A DNA stretch of 64,000 nucleotides from DATJGR01 sp963780795 (GTDB lineage: Bacteria; Pseudomonadota; Gammaproteobacteria; Pseudomonadales; Azotimanducaceae): assembly GCA_963780795.1 (NCBI GenBank), contig CAWADH010000008.1:434001-498000 (forward strand), written 5' to 3'. Numbering within the stretch: the first letter of the stretch is position 1; each line of letters begins with the position of its first letter. Made by a program: the position numbers and the translations under genes. Of this stretch, positions 8,126 to 15,569 are shown piece after piece. The notes beneath the pieces were generated by a model. The model did not search any database. It was not told where the DNA came from and was given only the letters and a program-made list of their open reading frames with translations.

Positions 8126-9850
8126 ATGCAGCCGTCCGCGAGTTTCGAGTACCTCAGGGAGCAGATCGTCGGCGTCGACTCCACGTTCACAACGCCGTTC
8201 GGCGAACGGCTGATGGTGTATTGCGACTACACCGCGTCGGGGCGCTGCCTGCTGTTCGTAGAGAACTATCTGCAGAGCCTGCAACGCACATACGCGAACA
8301 CGCACACCGAAGACGACACGACCGGCCGCAACATGACGCAACTGCTGCACGAGGCGGAAGTGTCGATCAAGGCGTCGGTAAACGCGGGACCTGACGGGCG
8401 CATCATCGCGATCGGCACCGGCGCGACAGGCGCAATCAACAAGCTGCAGCAGATTCTCGGCGTGTATTGCCCGCCCGCCACGCGCGCGCGTATCAGCGAC
8501 GAACTCGACGCGTGCATCGGCGAGGAGCGACGGCGCGAATTCGATCGCCATCTGCGCGCGCAACAGCCGGTGGTTTTCGTCGGCCCGTTCGAGCACCACT
8601 CCAACGAAGTGTCGTGGCGCGAAGGATTCGCGACGGTGGTGGAAGTGCGGCTCGACGCCGACGGCGCGATCGACCTCGCGCACCTCGAAGCGCTGCTGCG
8701 CGAACCGAAATACCAGTCGCGGGTACGCATCGGTTCGTTCTCGGCGGCGTCGAATGTCACCGGTATCCGCACGCCGGTGCACGCGATCGCGCGGCTGCTG
8801 CACGCGCACGATGCGATCGCGTGTTTCGACTACGCAGCGAGCGCGCCCTATGTGCAGATCGACATGAATCCGCAGTCCACCGATGGCGATGCGTCGCTCG
8901 ATGCCGTGTTCATATCGCCGCACAAGTATCTCGGTGGACCCGGTTCGAGCGGCATCCTGGTGTTCAACAAGCGGTTGTATGACGAACGTCTCGCGCCGAC
9001 GGTCGCCGCGGGCGGCACGGTGGACTACGTGAGCGAGGTCGATCAGGACTTCATCGCCGACATCGAAGAGCGCGAGAAAGCGGGAACGCCCGGCACGCTG
9101 CAGGTGCTGAAAGCGGCGCTCGCGTTACGCGTGAAAGACTGGATCACCAGCGAGCGCATCGAGGCGCGCGAAGGTGAACTGCTCCAGCGCGCAATGTCGC
9201 GTTGGCGGCAATCGCCATCCATCGAGATTCTCGGCAATCCGGACCCGGCCCGACGCATCGCGATCGTGTCGTTGAATTTCAAAGACCCGGACGGTCGCTA
9301 TCTGCATCCGAAATTCGCGACCGCTCTGCTGAACGACCTGTTCGGCATTCAATCGCGCGCCGGTTGCTCGTGCGCCGGACCGTACGGCCATCGCTTGCTG
9401 CAGATCGGCACCGAGCGATCGAACCGCTATCGCGAGTGGGTCGGGAAAGGTTTCGGCGGCATCAAGCCGGGTTGGTGTCGCGTCGGTTTCCACTATTCGA
9501 TGGACGACGCCGAGGCGAACTATCTGATCGAGGCCGTGCTGTTCGTCGCCGAGCACGGTCATCTCTTCATTCCGCTCTATCACTTCGCGCTCGGCAGCGG
9601 CACGTGGACGCACGCGAAGTCGCGCGCGCAATACGAACACCTGTCGCTGGAGGCAGCGCTGCGCGCAGGACGCGTCGAACCGACCGCGAGATCGGCGGCG
9701 GAACGCACGCGTCTCTACGAGCAGTTTCTCGACGACGCGCGACTGCGCGCGAGAGCGCTGGCGGCCACCGCCACCGACAACGACTCGCGCCTCGAAGGCG
9801 AATTGGGTGCGTTGCAGATCTTCGCGCTGAGCAGCGACTGCCTGCGTTAG
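8126..9850 (+). CDS. Class V aminotransferase / cysteine desulfurase-like
   Basis: A 574-residue PLP enzyme of the class V aminotransferase fold. Lys267 in SPHKYLGGPGSSG is the cofactor lysine; FDYAASAPYV carries the Asp, and HHSNEVSW the substrate-binding His. Cys414 and Cys416 in SRAGCSCAGPYG occupy the position of the SufS/IscS catalytic-loop cysteine, so sulfur transfer is possible. At 574 residues it is longer than SufS (about 400), with an added C-terminal helical region. The start is ATG 8126; GTG 8099 is possible but would leave only 18 bases to the divergent reductase start. It ends at a strong terminator. Confidence 0.82.
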   Translation: MQPSASFEYLREQIVGVDSTFTTPFGERLMVYCDYTASGRCLLFVENYLQSLQRTYANTHTEDDTTGRNMTQLLHEAEVSIKASVNAGPDGRIIAIGTGATGAINKLQQILGVYCPPATRARISDELDACIGEERRREFDRHLRAQQPVVFVGPFEHHSNEVSWREGFATVVEVRLDADGAIDLAHLEALLREPKYQSRVRIGSFSAASNVTGIRTPVHAIARLLHAHDAIACFDYAASAPYVQIDMNPQSTDGDASLDAVFISPHKYLGGPGSSGILVFNKRLYDERLAPTVAAGGTVDYVSEVDQDFIADIEEREKAGTPGTLQVLKAALALRVKDWITSERIEAREGELLQRAMSRWRQSPSIEILGNPDPARRIAIVSLNFKDPDGRYLHPKFATALLNDLFGIQSRAGCSCAGPYGHRLLQIGTERSNRYREWVGKGFGGIKPGWCRVGFHYSMDDAEANYLIEAVLFVAEHGHLFIPLYHFALGSGTWTHAKSRAQYEHLSLEAALRAGRVEPTARSAAERTRLYEQFLDDARLRARALAATATDNDSRLEGELGALQIFALSSDCLR

Positions 9851-9857
9851 CCGACCG

Positions 9858-9896
9858 ATAAGTCACCGCCGGTGCCAGGTACCGGCGGTGACTTAT
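9858..9896. terminator. Bidirectional terminator / REP-like palindrome
   Basis: A perfect inverted repeat with 16-base arms (ATAAGTCACCGCCGGT at 9858-9873 and its complement at 9881-9896) around a 7-base loop, lying between the convergent aminotransferase and Rieske genes. The A/T-rich ends (ATAAGT/ACTTAT) give a short U-run on either strand, so it can terminate both. The GTCACCG...CGGTGAC core with GGTGCCAGGTACC resembles short palindromes dispersed in some genomes next to RAYT transposases; only one copy is in this window. Confidence 0.75.
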
Positions 9897-9902
9897 TGCA
9901 CG

Positions 9903-11240
9903 CTAGAGATAGTTCTTCAGCAGATGGTGAAAGTGGCGGATCTTCGTTTCCTGATAGTTCGCCAGCACCACCTCGTCGTACTGCGCCGCTTCGAGCCCGA
10001 GCTGTACCTTCGGCAGATTGAACGTGTCCTGGGTGAACACTTTCGCCAGCAGGCCGAGTTCGGGGGCGTCGGTCCACGGCTGATCTTCCTCGAGCCAGTG
10101 CATCTTCGCGGGCGCCGGACGCTCTCCGGCGAACGGGCTCAGGTAGTAACACTCCATGACCGACTTATCGAAACGATTCTGGTACGGACGGAACCGGTAC
10201 ACGATGCGGTTGTAGCCGCCCCACGGATGGAAGTTCGGGAACAGCGTGTAGTAGATGCTGTCGGAAACGCACGCGTCGGAAATCGGCGTGTCGTCGCCGA
10301 CGACCGGTTGCAGCCCCATGCGTCCGCCGGCGGCCATCATCGCGCGCGCCGTCATACCGGGCGGCACTTCGCCCAATGCCGGCTGGTCGAGATAACGCAT
10401 CGTCACCGAATCGAACAGTTCCTGTTCCGTCGGTTCGAACTTCAAGTGCGGACTCGGCGTTGCGTTCGGCGTGATCGCGCGCGAGAAGTTGCCCCATGCA
10501 TCGTATTGCGAATTCTCGTCGCCGATCCCAACGAGAATCTGCGGGTGCGTGTGGATGACGTGGAATGCCTCCATGAAGGCTTCCTGGCATACCTTCCAGT
10601 TGCACGCCATCACCTTCGCAACGTGCGCCTCGATGTAACGCTCCTCGGGTTTCCACACCGCGAAGTGTTGCGGCAGTTCGCCGAGGAATTTCGACAGCGG
10701 TTCGGCTTTGACATCCATGTTGATGAACACCCAGCCGCCCCACGTGTCGCACAACACCGGGGTCAAACTGAAGTCCTTCTTGTCGATGTGCGGGAAATCC
10801 CACTCCGACGTCACCGAACGCGACGAGCCGTCGAGATTCCAGCTGAAGCCGTGGAACGGGCAGATGAAGCTCGAGGCATGTCCGTCTGCGTCGCACAGGC
10901 GGCGGCCGCGGTGCCGGCACACGTTATGGTGTGCGCGAAATCCCTGTTGCGTGCGCACGACGATGATCGAGTAGCTGCCGATCTCGTACGTCGTGTAGTC
11001 GCCGACGTTGGGAATCTGTTCCTCGCGGCACGCCATCTGCCACACCTTCGGCCACAGCTTGCGCATTTCGAGATCGTGGAACGCCTGCGTCGTGTAGCGG
11101 CTCACCGGAACCGTTGTCGGCGGTCCTTCGAACTTGCTCTCGAGCGTGAGCGTGCGCGGCGGCGGCACCACGTCGCGGCTGATCAAGTCCTGATAGCTGA
11201 TGCCCGCAGAGCGGGTCTGTCGCTGAGTTGCTGCTGCCAT
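9903..11240 (-). CDS. Rieske aromatic ring-hydroxylating oxygenase, alpha subunit
   Basis: A 445-residue Rieske non-heme iron oxygenase. The Rieske 2Fe-2S site is C108-R-H110 and C127-P-F-H130; the mononuclear iron motif follows as NWKVCQEAFMEAFHVIHTHP, with His227 and His232 in the E/D-x2-H-x4-H arrangement. Electrons must come from a reductase and ferredoxin, which are absent from the window. AGGAA lies just before the ATG at 11240. The gene is the last of three minus-strand genes (second Rieske protein, 72-residue protein, this one) and ends at the palindromic terminator. Substrate unknown; steroid or aromatic acid hydroxylation is typical. Confidence 0.9.
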   Translation of the reverse strand: MAAATQRQTRSAGISYQDLISRDVVPPPRTLTLESKFEGPPTTVPVSRYTTQAFHDLEMRKLWPKVWQMACREEQIPNVGDYTTYEIGSYSIIVVRTQQGFRAHHNVCRHRGRRLCDADGHASSFICPFHGFSWNLDGSSRSVTSEWDFPHIDKKDFSLTPVLCDTWGGWVFINMDVKAEPLSKFLGELPQHFAVWKPEERYIEAHVAKVMACNWKVCQEAFMEAFHVIHTHPQILVGIGDENSQYDAWGNFSRAITPNATPSPHLKFEPTEQELFDSVTMRYLDQPALGEVPPGMTARAMMAAGGRMGLQPVVGDDTPISDACVSDSIYYTLFPNFHPWGGYNRIVYRFRPYQNRFDKSVMECYYLSPFAGERPAPAKMHWLEEDQPWTDAPELGLLAKVFTQDTFNLPKVQLGLEAAQYDEVVLANYQETKIRHFHHLLKNYL

Positions 11241-11291
11241 GTTCGTATTCCTGCCTTGAGTGAAAAGTCGATGTCTGGTGGATGCGTAGCG

Positions 11292-11510
11292 TCACGTCAC
11301 CTTGTGGCTGCGCCGGCTCACGACGGTGCTTGGCAGTTGCGGTCCCGCCAGCCACAACAACATGTGCGGATCGGCAAACGTGAGGTCGCCCGAGTGATGG
11401 CGGCCGTCGAAATGGAACACGCCGCGCAGTCCGTTGTTGTCCACGTCGACGAGTCCGTCGGAGCGTAGCGTGTAAATCGCGCCCGTGAGCGGGTGTTTCA
11501 GCGACGGCAT
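11292..11510 (-). CDS. Conserved-looking 72-residue protein between Rieske genes
   Basis: A 72-residue cytoplasmic protein with no signal peptide, membrane segment or cysteine. It begins MPSLKHPLTGAIYTL and contains a GLRGVFHFDGRHHSGDL turn and ADPHMLLWLAGPQ, giving a short all-beta look. It sits 16 bases after the upstream Rieske gene and 51 bases before the downstream one on the same strand, so it is very likely co-expressed with both. I do not recognise a named family. By position it could be an accessory subunit, but that is inference only. Confidence 0.65.
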   Translation of the reverse strand: MPSLKHPLTGAIYTLRSDGLVDVDNNGLRGVFHFDGRHHSGDLTFADPHMLLWLAGPQLPSTVVSRRSHKVT

Positions 11511-11526
11511 TTCACAAGTTCCTCGT

Positions 11527-12792
11527 TCAATTCGATGATGATTGCAACTGCAGACGGCGCTCGGTATCCATCGGATACATCCAGCCTTCGTCGATGACCG
11601 GTGCCACGCGCAACGATTGCGGAATCCGATCCACGCCGATGATCGCGTCGATCGACTGATGCCAATGGTAGATGCGCGCTTCCTGATAGCTCAGCGGCAC
11701 GCCGTCGTACGCGTACGATTCGACCGCTTTCTGAATCCAGTTGCCGAACTGCGTGTCTTCCGCGACCACGTCGTTGAAGAACTCGGGATACAGATCCCAC
11801 GCGTCCGGTTTCTGCGCCGGAGCCCAATCCTTGCCGTACCAGGAAACTTCGAGCGTCGTCGTGTTCAGCCCGGTGGGCCAGAACGCCATGATCGGAAAAC
11901 CTTTCGCGCTCATCGGCGAAACGAGGTTCGGCACCAGATTGAACGACAGCGTGCACGTGCGCGCGATCTCGCCGACCGTTTCGATCTCGGGCCGGTCGTC
12001 GTGGCTGTCGTTCTGACCACGCTGCGCTCGCGATGGCGCCACCATGCGGCCGTGTCCGCCGGCGTACAACGTATTCACGTTGCCGCGATGGTCGAGCAGC
12101 GGCGACACCGTAGAGGGATGAATGGATGGAACGTGGTACACCTCCATGTTCGCCTCCATCGCGATCTTCCAGTTGCAGTTCAGCTCGAAGCGATCTTTCT
12201 TCACGAAGCGCAGCGATTCGAACTGGAACTGCCCCCACTGCGGCAGGAACGATGCGAACTCTTCGGCGAGCGGACGCGCTTCGACGTCGAAGTTCACGAA
12301 CATGAACTTGCCGAGACACTCGATCCGGACCGGGTAGAGTCCGCGACACGATTTGTCGAGTGCGACGAAATCGCGCTCGTCGCGCAGCGCGATCAGCGAT
12401 CCGGCGTGATCGTAGGTCCAGCCGTGATAGCCGCACACGAGGCGACTCGCCTTGCCGTACTGTTCGCGAATCAGCGCCGCGCCGCGATGACGGCACGTGT
12501 TGTAGAACGCCCGCAGCTCGCCATCGTCGGCGTGAAGGATCACCACCGGTTGCTGCGCCGAATCGAAGAGCTTGTAGCAACCGCGCTCCGGCACCTCGTC
12601 GCGATGCCCGGCGAACAGCCACGACTTGCGCCACAGATGGTCGCGTTCGAGCGCGTAGAACTGCGCGTCCGTATAGCGTTTGCCGGGCAGATCCGGGAAC
12701 GCCGGGAAGCCCTCGGGCGGCGCTTTTCGTGCGCGTTCGAACTCGATCAGCCGACGCAGCGTCGCGGTCTCTTCCCAGGTGTCTCGTGTCAC
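11527..12792 (-). CDS. Rieske ring-hydroxylating oxygenase, alpha subunit (second)
   Basis: A 421-residue Rieske oxygenase. The iron-sulfur site is C100-R-H102 and C120-G-Y-H123; the mononuclear iron site lies in NWKIAMEANMEVYHVPSIHP with His220 and His225. It is only distantly similar to the neighbouring oxygenase, so the pair is not a recent duplication. No reductase or small beta subunit is adjacent. The start is ATG 12792, divergent from the diguanylate cyclase gene. It is the first gene of the three-gene unit 12792-9903 and may act on a different position or intermediate of the same substrate. Confidence 0.9.
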   Translation of the reverse strand: MTRDTWEETATLRRLIEFERARKAPPEGFPAFPDLPGKRYTDAQFYALERDHLWRKSWLFAGHRDEVPERGCYKLFDSAQQPVVILHADDGELRAFYNTCRHRGAALIREQYGKASRLVCGYHGWTYDHAGSLIALRDERDFVALDKSCRGLYPVRIECLGKFMFVNFDVEARPLAEEFASFLPQWGQFQFESLRFVKKDRFELNCNWKIAMEANMEVYHVPSIHPSTVSPLLDHRGNVNTLYAGGHGRMVAPSRAQRGQNDSHDDRPEIETVGEIARTCTLSFNLVPNLVSPMSAKGFPIMAFWPTGLNTTTLEVSWYGKDWAPAQKPDAWDLYPEFFNDVVAEDTQFGNWIQKAVESYAYDGVPLSYQEARIYHWHQSIDAIIGVDRIPQSLRVAPVIDEGWMYPMDTERRLQLQSSSN

Positions 12793-12926
12793 GCTTTCGC
12801 ACCTCGAGATGTGATCTGCGTCATGTTACGCCGGCCGTTCGATTGAGGTATTCGACGCCATGCCGGACGCTTGTGAAGTCTCCCGCACCCATCGCGCCGC
12901 ATGCAGAACACGGAAGGGCTGCTGTC

Positions 12927-14453
12927 ATGTTCCAGCTGACCATCTGGTCGCTGCCGTCGTTGGTCGCACTGATTCTGGCGAGTCACACGTATCGGGTCGT
13001 ACGTCGCAGTCCAAGCGTTCCCGGCGTTACCGCACTGCTCGCTCTCTCCACCTGCGTGATCGTCTGGTCGGCCGGCCAACTGTTCGGCACGCTTACGACC
13101 ACGCCGCAGTTGAAGATGCTCGGCATGCATCTGCAGAGCCCCGGGTTCTTTTACCTGTGCGTCTGCTGGTACTGGTTTGCACTGTCCTACGCGCGACGGC
13201 AACGGCGCGTCTCCACTACCACGCTGTTCGCAATCTCGATCGTGCCGACGATCTCGCTCGTGCTCGCGCTCACGAACGAGTGGCACGAACTCGTGTGGCA
13301 GGCGCCGCACACGATCGTTCGTGACGGATATGTGGGATGGGTGGCCGAAGTCGGCCCGTGGCTGATGCTCAACGAAATCTACGCGTATCTGCTGCTGTTC
13401 GCCGGCACCGTGATTCTCGGCTTCGAACTGTCGAGTTCGAAACGCTATCGCAAAGCGCTGGTGGCGGTGATCACCGCCCCGGTCATCACGTCGGCATTGA
13501 ACGTGCTGTCGCTGTCCGGCTGGTATCCGGTTCCCGGCTTCGACCTCACGCCGCTCGGCTTCGCGCTGTCGGCGCTGCTGATGAACGACAGCGTGCTGCG
13601 GTTCGGTCTGCTCGAAGTGACACCCGCAATCCGCAACCGCGTCGTGGAGCAACTCATGGACGGGGTGGTCGTGATCAGGCGCGACGGCCGCATCATCGAT
13701 CTCAACCCCGCAGCTGCGGCCACGTTCGGCATGCCGATCGAAGCTGCGCTGAACCAGCCGGCGATGGACTTCATCCAGACGCCGCTGCTGCCGGGGCTGC
13801 TCGTCGGCCTCTTTTCCAACGCGGAAATCACGGTGGGCAGCCGCTCGTTCCACGTGCTCGCCACACCGCTTTCGAACGAAGCCGAGCGGCCGCAGGAAAT
13901 GGCGCTGGTGTTCCGCGACATCACCGAGCTCACGAAGATCAAGCAGGAGATGGAGCGGCTGGCGCACACAGACTTCCTGACCGGCCTCTATAACCGGCGC
14001 TTCTTCATGCAGCGCCTCGCGGAAGAAACGGAGCGCGTCAAACGCGGCCATCAGCCGATGAGCGTGCTGCTGCTCGACATGGACTCGTTCAAGACCGTCA
14101 ACGACACACACGGACACGACGTCGGCGACCGTGTGCTGCAGGTGATCGCCAGCGTCACGCAGGAAGTGAAACGGATCTCCGACGTTTCCGCACGGATCGG
14201 CGGCGAAGAGTTCGCAATGCTGCTGCCCGACACCGACCGCGAAGGCGCGATCAAACTCGCGCAGCGCCTGCGTCGGACGATCAACGAACAGATCATCGCC
14301 GATGCGAAAGGCGGACCCATCACGGTGACCGCGAGCATCGGCGTCGCCACGATGTCGCACGCCGATCACGGCATCGACCACATCCTCACGCATGCCGACC
14401 GCGCGCTCTATCGGGCGAAAGATGCCGGTCGAAACCGCGTTTGCACCGAGTGA
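12927..14453 (+). CDS. Membrane diguanylate cyclase (7TM-PAS-GGDEF)
   Basis: A 508-residue inner-membrane enzyme making cyclic di-GMP. Residues about 1-225 contain seven or so hydrophobic helices resembling the 7TM histidine-kinase N-terminal sensor domain. A PAS-like domain follows (about 235-335, GVVVIRRDGRIIDLNPAA), then a GGDEF domain (about 345-508) with the active motif GGEEF at 425-429. The inhibitory RxxD site is intact (RISD, 416-419), implying product feedback. The start is ATG 12927, where the first helix begins; the open frame upstream overlaps the Rieske gene and is a shadow. Input signal unknown. Confidence 0.9.
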   Translation: MFQLTIWSLPSLVALILASHTYRVVRRSPSVPGVTALLALSTCVIVWSAGQLFGTLTTTPQLKMLGMHLQSPGFFYLCVCWYWFALSYARRQRRVSTTTLFAISIVPTISLVLALTNEWHELVWQAPHTIVRDGYVGWVAEVGPWLMLNEIYAYLLLFAGTVILGFELSSSKRYRKALVAVITAPVITSALNVLSLSGWYPVPGFDLTPLGFALSALLMNDSVLRFGLLEVTPAIRNRVVEQLMDGVVVIRRDGRIIDLNPAAAATFGMPIEAALNQPAMDFIQTPLLPGLLVGLFSNAEITVGSRSFHVLATPLSNEAERPQEMALVFRDITELTKIKQEMERLAHTDFLTGLYNRRFFMQRLAEETERVKRGHQPMSVLLLDMDSFKTVNDTHGHDVGDRVLQVIASVTQEVKRISDVSARIGGEEFAMLLPDTDREGAIKLAQRLRRTINEQIIADAKGGPITVTASIGVATMSHADHGIDHILTHADRALYRAKDAGRNRVCTE

Positions 14454-14588
14454 CCACACTGCCCTGTCCCGCTTCGACTACGTTGCTCCTGTAATACGAA
14501 ACGCCGCAGCAGATGCGAACCCGCTGCGACCTTCGTACCGGGAGTGAAAGTACCGAGGGACGAAAAAAAAGGCAACTCTGACGGTTTT

Positions 14589-15569
14589 CTAGCTTCCGGT
14601 GGTCTTGGCGCCAGGCTTGGCCGCCGGTTTCGCCGTCGGTTGGAGTGCCACGGGCGCGGCCGGCGCCGCCGCGGCGGTGGTCGCGACGAGGTCGCCGCGG
14701 TCCTTGATCAACGGTTCGCCCACGTAAGCCGCCACCTTGAACGCGCCCTCTTGTCCGTTGCGCGTGACGATCAGGTCGCTCTTCGGTTGCGGCTGATAGA
14801 AACGGTAGTCGAACTCGCCGTTGGCGGTGCGCGCCGTCAGTAGCAGCACCGGAACCGCGTCTGCAGCGGGCGCATCCGATGCGCCGAGCACGCGCAGGTT
14901 CACGACCTTGTTCACCAGGTCGGTCACGACATCCTGCTTCGTCGTTTCTCCCTGCCCGATTCCGTCGAGCGACCACACCTCGCCGTTACGCTGCACCGTC
15001 CAGTGGTCCGGCCGCGTCAGCACCGTAACGTCGCCGTTCGGTTTAAGCAGTGCCTTGTCCAGCCAGTCGTCGGCGCGCGCCGTAGCTTCGTAGTTGGCGA
15101 ATGCAACCGCGTACACGTCGTCGGAATCGGCGCGACGCGCGTGCACCTTCTTGAAACCCGGCGACGTGCCCAAGTACAGATCGCCAACCACCTTGTCCTG
15201 TTCGAGTAACTGAATCTCGCGCTGGAATTTGTCGGCGGCCACTTCGAAGCGCTTTGCAGATTCGCTGCTCGTCGCCACCGGCCACGGCGCGGAAGCCGCA
15301 AGCAGCTTGTCGAGCATCTGACCGACCTTCTCTCCATCGGCCGGAAGCCCTTGAGAATCCGGCAGCGTCCACCCCGTTTCGGTGCGCTGCAGCTTCAGTT
15401 TGGCGCCCTTCTCATCGACGATCACGATGCCATCGACCTTGGCGCGGTCCACCTGCAGCAGCGCACCCGCCGGCGTGGATGCCGCGCGCTGATTCCAGAA
15501 CAGAACGCCGGCGAGCACCGCGAGTTGCACCGCCAGAACCAGCGACAGCGCTTTCACATGACGGTTCAT
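14589..15569 (-). CDS. DUF4340 protein of Gld-type ABC system
   Basis: A 326-residue protein with one N-terminal membrane anchor (about 7-27, ALSLVLAVQLAVLAGVLFW) and a large periplasmic DUF4340 region (about 45-290) ending in an Ala/Pro/Lys-rich tail. DUF4340 proteins typically accompany GldA/GldF/GldG-like ABC transporters. The ATG at 15569 overlaps the stop of the permease fusion by four bases, showing translational coupling. A longer upstream frame exists but the anchor begins at this ATG. Role unknown; probably a periplasmic partner of the exporter. Confidence 0.85.
   Translation of the reverse strand: MNRHVKALSLVLAVQLAVLAGVLFWNQRAASTPAGALLQVDRAKVDGIVIVDEKGAKLKLQRTETGWTLPDSQGLPADGEKVGQMLDKLLAASAPWPVATSSESAKRFEVAADKFQREIQLLEQDKVVGDLYLGTSPGFKKVHARRADSDDVYAVAFANYEATARADDWLDKALLKPNGDVTVLTRPDHWTVQRNGEVWSLDGIGQGETTKQDVVTDLVNKVVNLRVLGASDAPAADAVPVLLLTARTANGEFDYRFYQPQPKSDLIVTRNGQEGAFKVAAYVGEPLIKDRGDLVATTAAAAPAAPVALQPTAKPAAKPGAKTTGS

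Noticed and set aside
9888..11468. 526-codon plus-strand frame opposite the first Rieske gene
   Set aside because: Antisense to a gene with full Rieske and iron motifs; no family similarity of its own.
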